Source of the DNA: Thioalkalivibrio sp.
Lineage (GTDB): Bacteria > Pseudomonadota > Gammaproteobacteria > SpSt-1174
Assembly: GCA_011046015.1 (NCBI GenBank)
Contig: DSBO01000181.1
Coordinates: 1 to 9,232, forward strand
Length of the DNA stretch: 9,232 nucleotides
Direction of reading: 5' to 3'
The notes under the pieces were generated by a model. That model was given only the letters and a program-made list of their open reading frames with translations. It did not search any database and was not told the origin of the DNA. Position numbers and translations under genes: made by a program. Of the stretch, positions 6,871-9,232 are shown piece after piece. Within the stretch, counting starts at the first letter, position 1, and each line of letters starts with the position of its first letter.

Positions 6871-6920
6871 CACCCTGACGGGTGTTACGCAAGGTAACGC
6901 CGGGTGTTACAGGGCGTGAC
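6871..6920. promoter_or_regulatory. Probable enhancer (upstream activating sites) for an NtrC-type activator
   Basis: This stretch holds a dense set of symmetric elements on the plus strand. CACCC-TGAC-GGGTG lies at 6871-6884. GTTAC-N5-GTAAC lies at 6884-6898, with flanking GG/CC extending the arms. A further GTTAC lies at 6906-6910, giving an overlapping GTAAC-N7-GTTAC. The 10-mer CGGGTGTTAC occurs exactly twice (6879-6888 and 6901-6910), 22 bp apart, about two helical turns, and a 7/10 third copy follows at 6911-6920. The cluster lies at about -65 to -115 from the predicted start, the normal range for enhancer-binding proteins. The response regulator encoded next door is the obvious candidate to bind it, by inference. 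Confidence 0.6.
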
Positions 6921-6967
6921 AGCCGTCCCAGTTTTTCCGCCGCGACGCCGTCAGCCGTCGCCCCGGG

Positions 6968-6982
6968 CGCGGGATACCCGCG
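6968..6982 (-). other. Hairpin downstream of the response regulator gene
   Basis: CGCGGG and CCCGCG form a perfect 6-bp stem around a 3-nt loop, 25 nt past the regulator's stop. A larger bulged pairing with the following GCGACGGC is also possible. No T-tract follows in the direction of transcription, so it is not a standard intrinsic terminator. It may protect the 3' end or be incidental in GC-rich DNA. Confidence 0.35.
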
Positions 6983-7007
6983 ACGGGCGCCGATGCGCGA
7001 GTGGGGG

Positions 7008-8335
<1,328 letters not shown>

Positions 8336-8339
<4 letters not shown>

Positions 8340-9232
8340 ACGGGTTGCCTCTGTTCGGCGGCGGGCAGGCGGATGACGAAGCGGGCGCCGCCGGTGTCGG
8401 GCGTCTCCACGAAGATGCTGCCGCCATGGTCCTGAATGATGCTGTACGCCACCGACAGCCCGAGGCCGGTGCCCTTGCCGGCGGGCTTGGTGGTGTAGAA
8501 CGGGTCGAAGATGCGGTCGCGCAGGTGGTGGTCGATGCCGCTGCCCTCGTCCTCGACCTCGATGCGCACGCTCTCGCCGAGGGTCTCGGCCCGTACCCGC
8601 ACGTGGCCGCCGGGGCGCGAGGCATCGATGGCGTTGGACAGCAGGTTGACGAACAGCTGGATCAGTCGCCGCGCATCGCCGGTCACGCGCGGGTCCGGGC
8701 CGATCTCGTTGATGCAGCTCACGGCGCGACCCTGGCGGCTCAGCTGCACCAGGTGCATGGCCTCGTCCACGCAAGCGGCGAGATCGACGGTCACGTGGTC
8801 TTCCTCGCGCGAGCTGCCGGCGTGACTGAAGGTGACCAGCGACTGCACGATGTTGGAGATGCGGCGGGTCTGTTCCAGCACCTGGTCGACGGCGGCCTCC
8901 ACGTCCTCCGGCGCGTTGTCGTAGCGCAGGTTCTGCGCCAGCGTGTCGATACAGGTAAGCGGGTTGCCGATCTCGTGGGCCACGCCGGCAGCCAGCCGGC
9001 CGATGGAGACGAGCCGGTCGGAGTGCGCTACCTCACGCTCGAGCACGTGCAGCTCGGTGAGGTCCTCGATGAGGATGACGCTGCCGCCGAGCCCCGAGGC
9101 GAGCGTGGACTGGGTGTGCGGGGCCTCGACCTCGGACTTGTGCAGGTGGAACCAGCGGGTCTCGTTGCCAACCGGGACCTGCAGCTTGTAGAGGTGGTTG
9201 TCCTCGCTGCGAGCGAAGCTGCGCAACACACC
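8336..9232 (-). CDS. Sensor histidine kinase, NtrB-like, N-terminus outside window
   Basis: The visible 298 residues run from the end of a probable PAS domain (about 1-58, ending SVILIEDLTE) through a HisKA dimerisation/phosphoacceptor domain and an HATPase_c domain. The H-box is AHEIGNPL, with H86 as predicted phosphorylation site. The N-box is QLFVNLLSNAIDA (192-204), G1 is DEGSGI (228-233), the F-box is DPFYTTK (243-249) and G2 is GKGTGLGLS (252-260). All catalytic motifs are intact. The reading frame is open to the right edge, and a GTG at 9229 lies inside the PAS region, so it is not the true start. Any membrane or sensory N-terminal part is beyond the window, so neither the signal nor the cell location can be read here. 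It overlaps the response regulator by 4 bp and is surely its cognate kinase. Confidence 0.95.

Noticed and set aside
6927..6945. T-run (GTTTTTCC) near 6931-6937 as part of a terminator
   Set aside because: It is a T-run only on the plus strand, where no gene is transcribed. On the coding strand it is an A-run.
8340..8774. Extension of the response regulator frame upstream of its ATG at 8339
   Set aside because: The extra 145 residues overlap the kinase HATPase region out of frame and are Pro/Arg-rich, while the receiver domain begins exactly at MNRILVIDDEE with a ribosome-binding site.

Overview
The window is GC-rich DNA that looks like a gammaproteobacterium. Every gene in it is read from the minus strand, so the biological order runs from the right edge to the left. 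The lineage call rests on protein families: a two-subunit sodium/solute symporter of the VC_2705/DUF4212 type, DUF294 nucleotidyltransferases with cNMP-binding and CBS domains, and an NtrC-type regulator. A halophilic or purple-sulfur-type gammaproteobacterium would fit, but the sequence cannot settle this. There are seven protein genes, two of them cut by the window edges. I found no RNA genes, insertion sequences or CRISPR arrays.

Right part (9232 to 7008): a two-component system. A histidine kinase with its N-terminus outside the window overlaps by 4 bp (ATGA) an NtrC-family response regulator with receiver, sigma-54-activating AAA+ (intact GAFTGA) and Fis-type HTH domains.

Regulatory gap (7007 to 6785): this gap has the parts of a sigma-54 promoter. 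In transcription order there is a cluster of GTTAC/GTAAC half-sites forming dyads and a 22-bp-phased direct repeat, an IHF-like site, and a strong -24/-12 element (CGGCACG-N4-TTGCT). Its predicted start lies about 22 nt before the next gene.

Middle part (6784 to 2672): a 642-aa cNMP/CBS/DUF294 signalling protein, then an 86-aa DUF4212 small symporter subunit, then the 588-aa SSS-family large subunit. A strong intrinsic terminator lies 17 nt past the last stop. No terminator separates these three genes, so the simplest reading is one sigma-54-driven operon controlled by the adjacent two-component system.

Left part (2671 to 1): after the terminator and a second, looser terminator-like inverted repeat comes a paralogous 621-aa cNMP/CBS/DUF294 protein. 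It is translationally coupled (ATGA overlap) to a DEDDh exonuclease of the DnaQ family that runs off the left edge.

Taken together this looks like a regulated uptake module for a small carboxylate (acetate-like is a guess from family resemblance). Two paralogous nucleotidyltransferase-like sensors flank the transporter, and an exonuclease is coupled to one of them. The least explained parts are what the two DUF294 proteins modify, why an exonuclease travels with one, and whether the nearby NtrBC-like pair controls the transporter.
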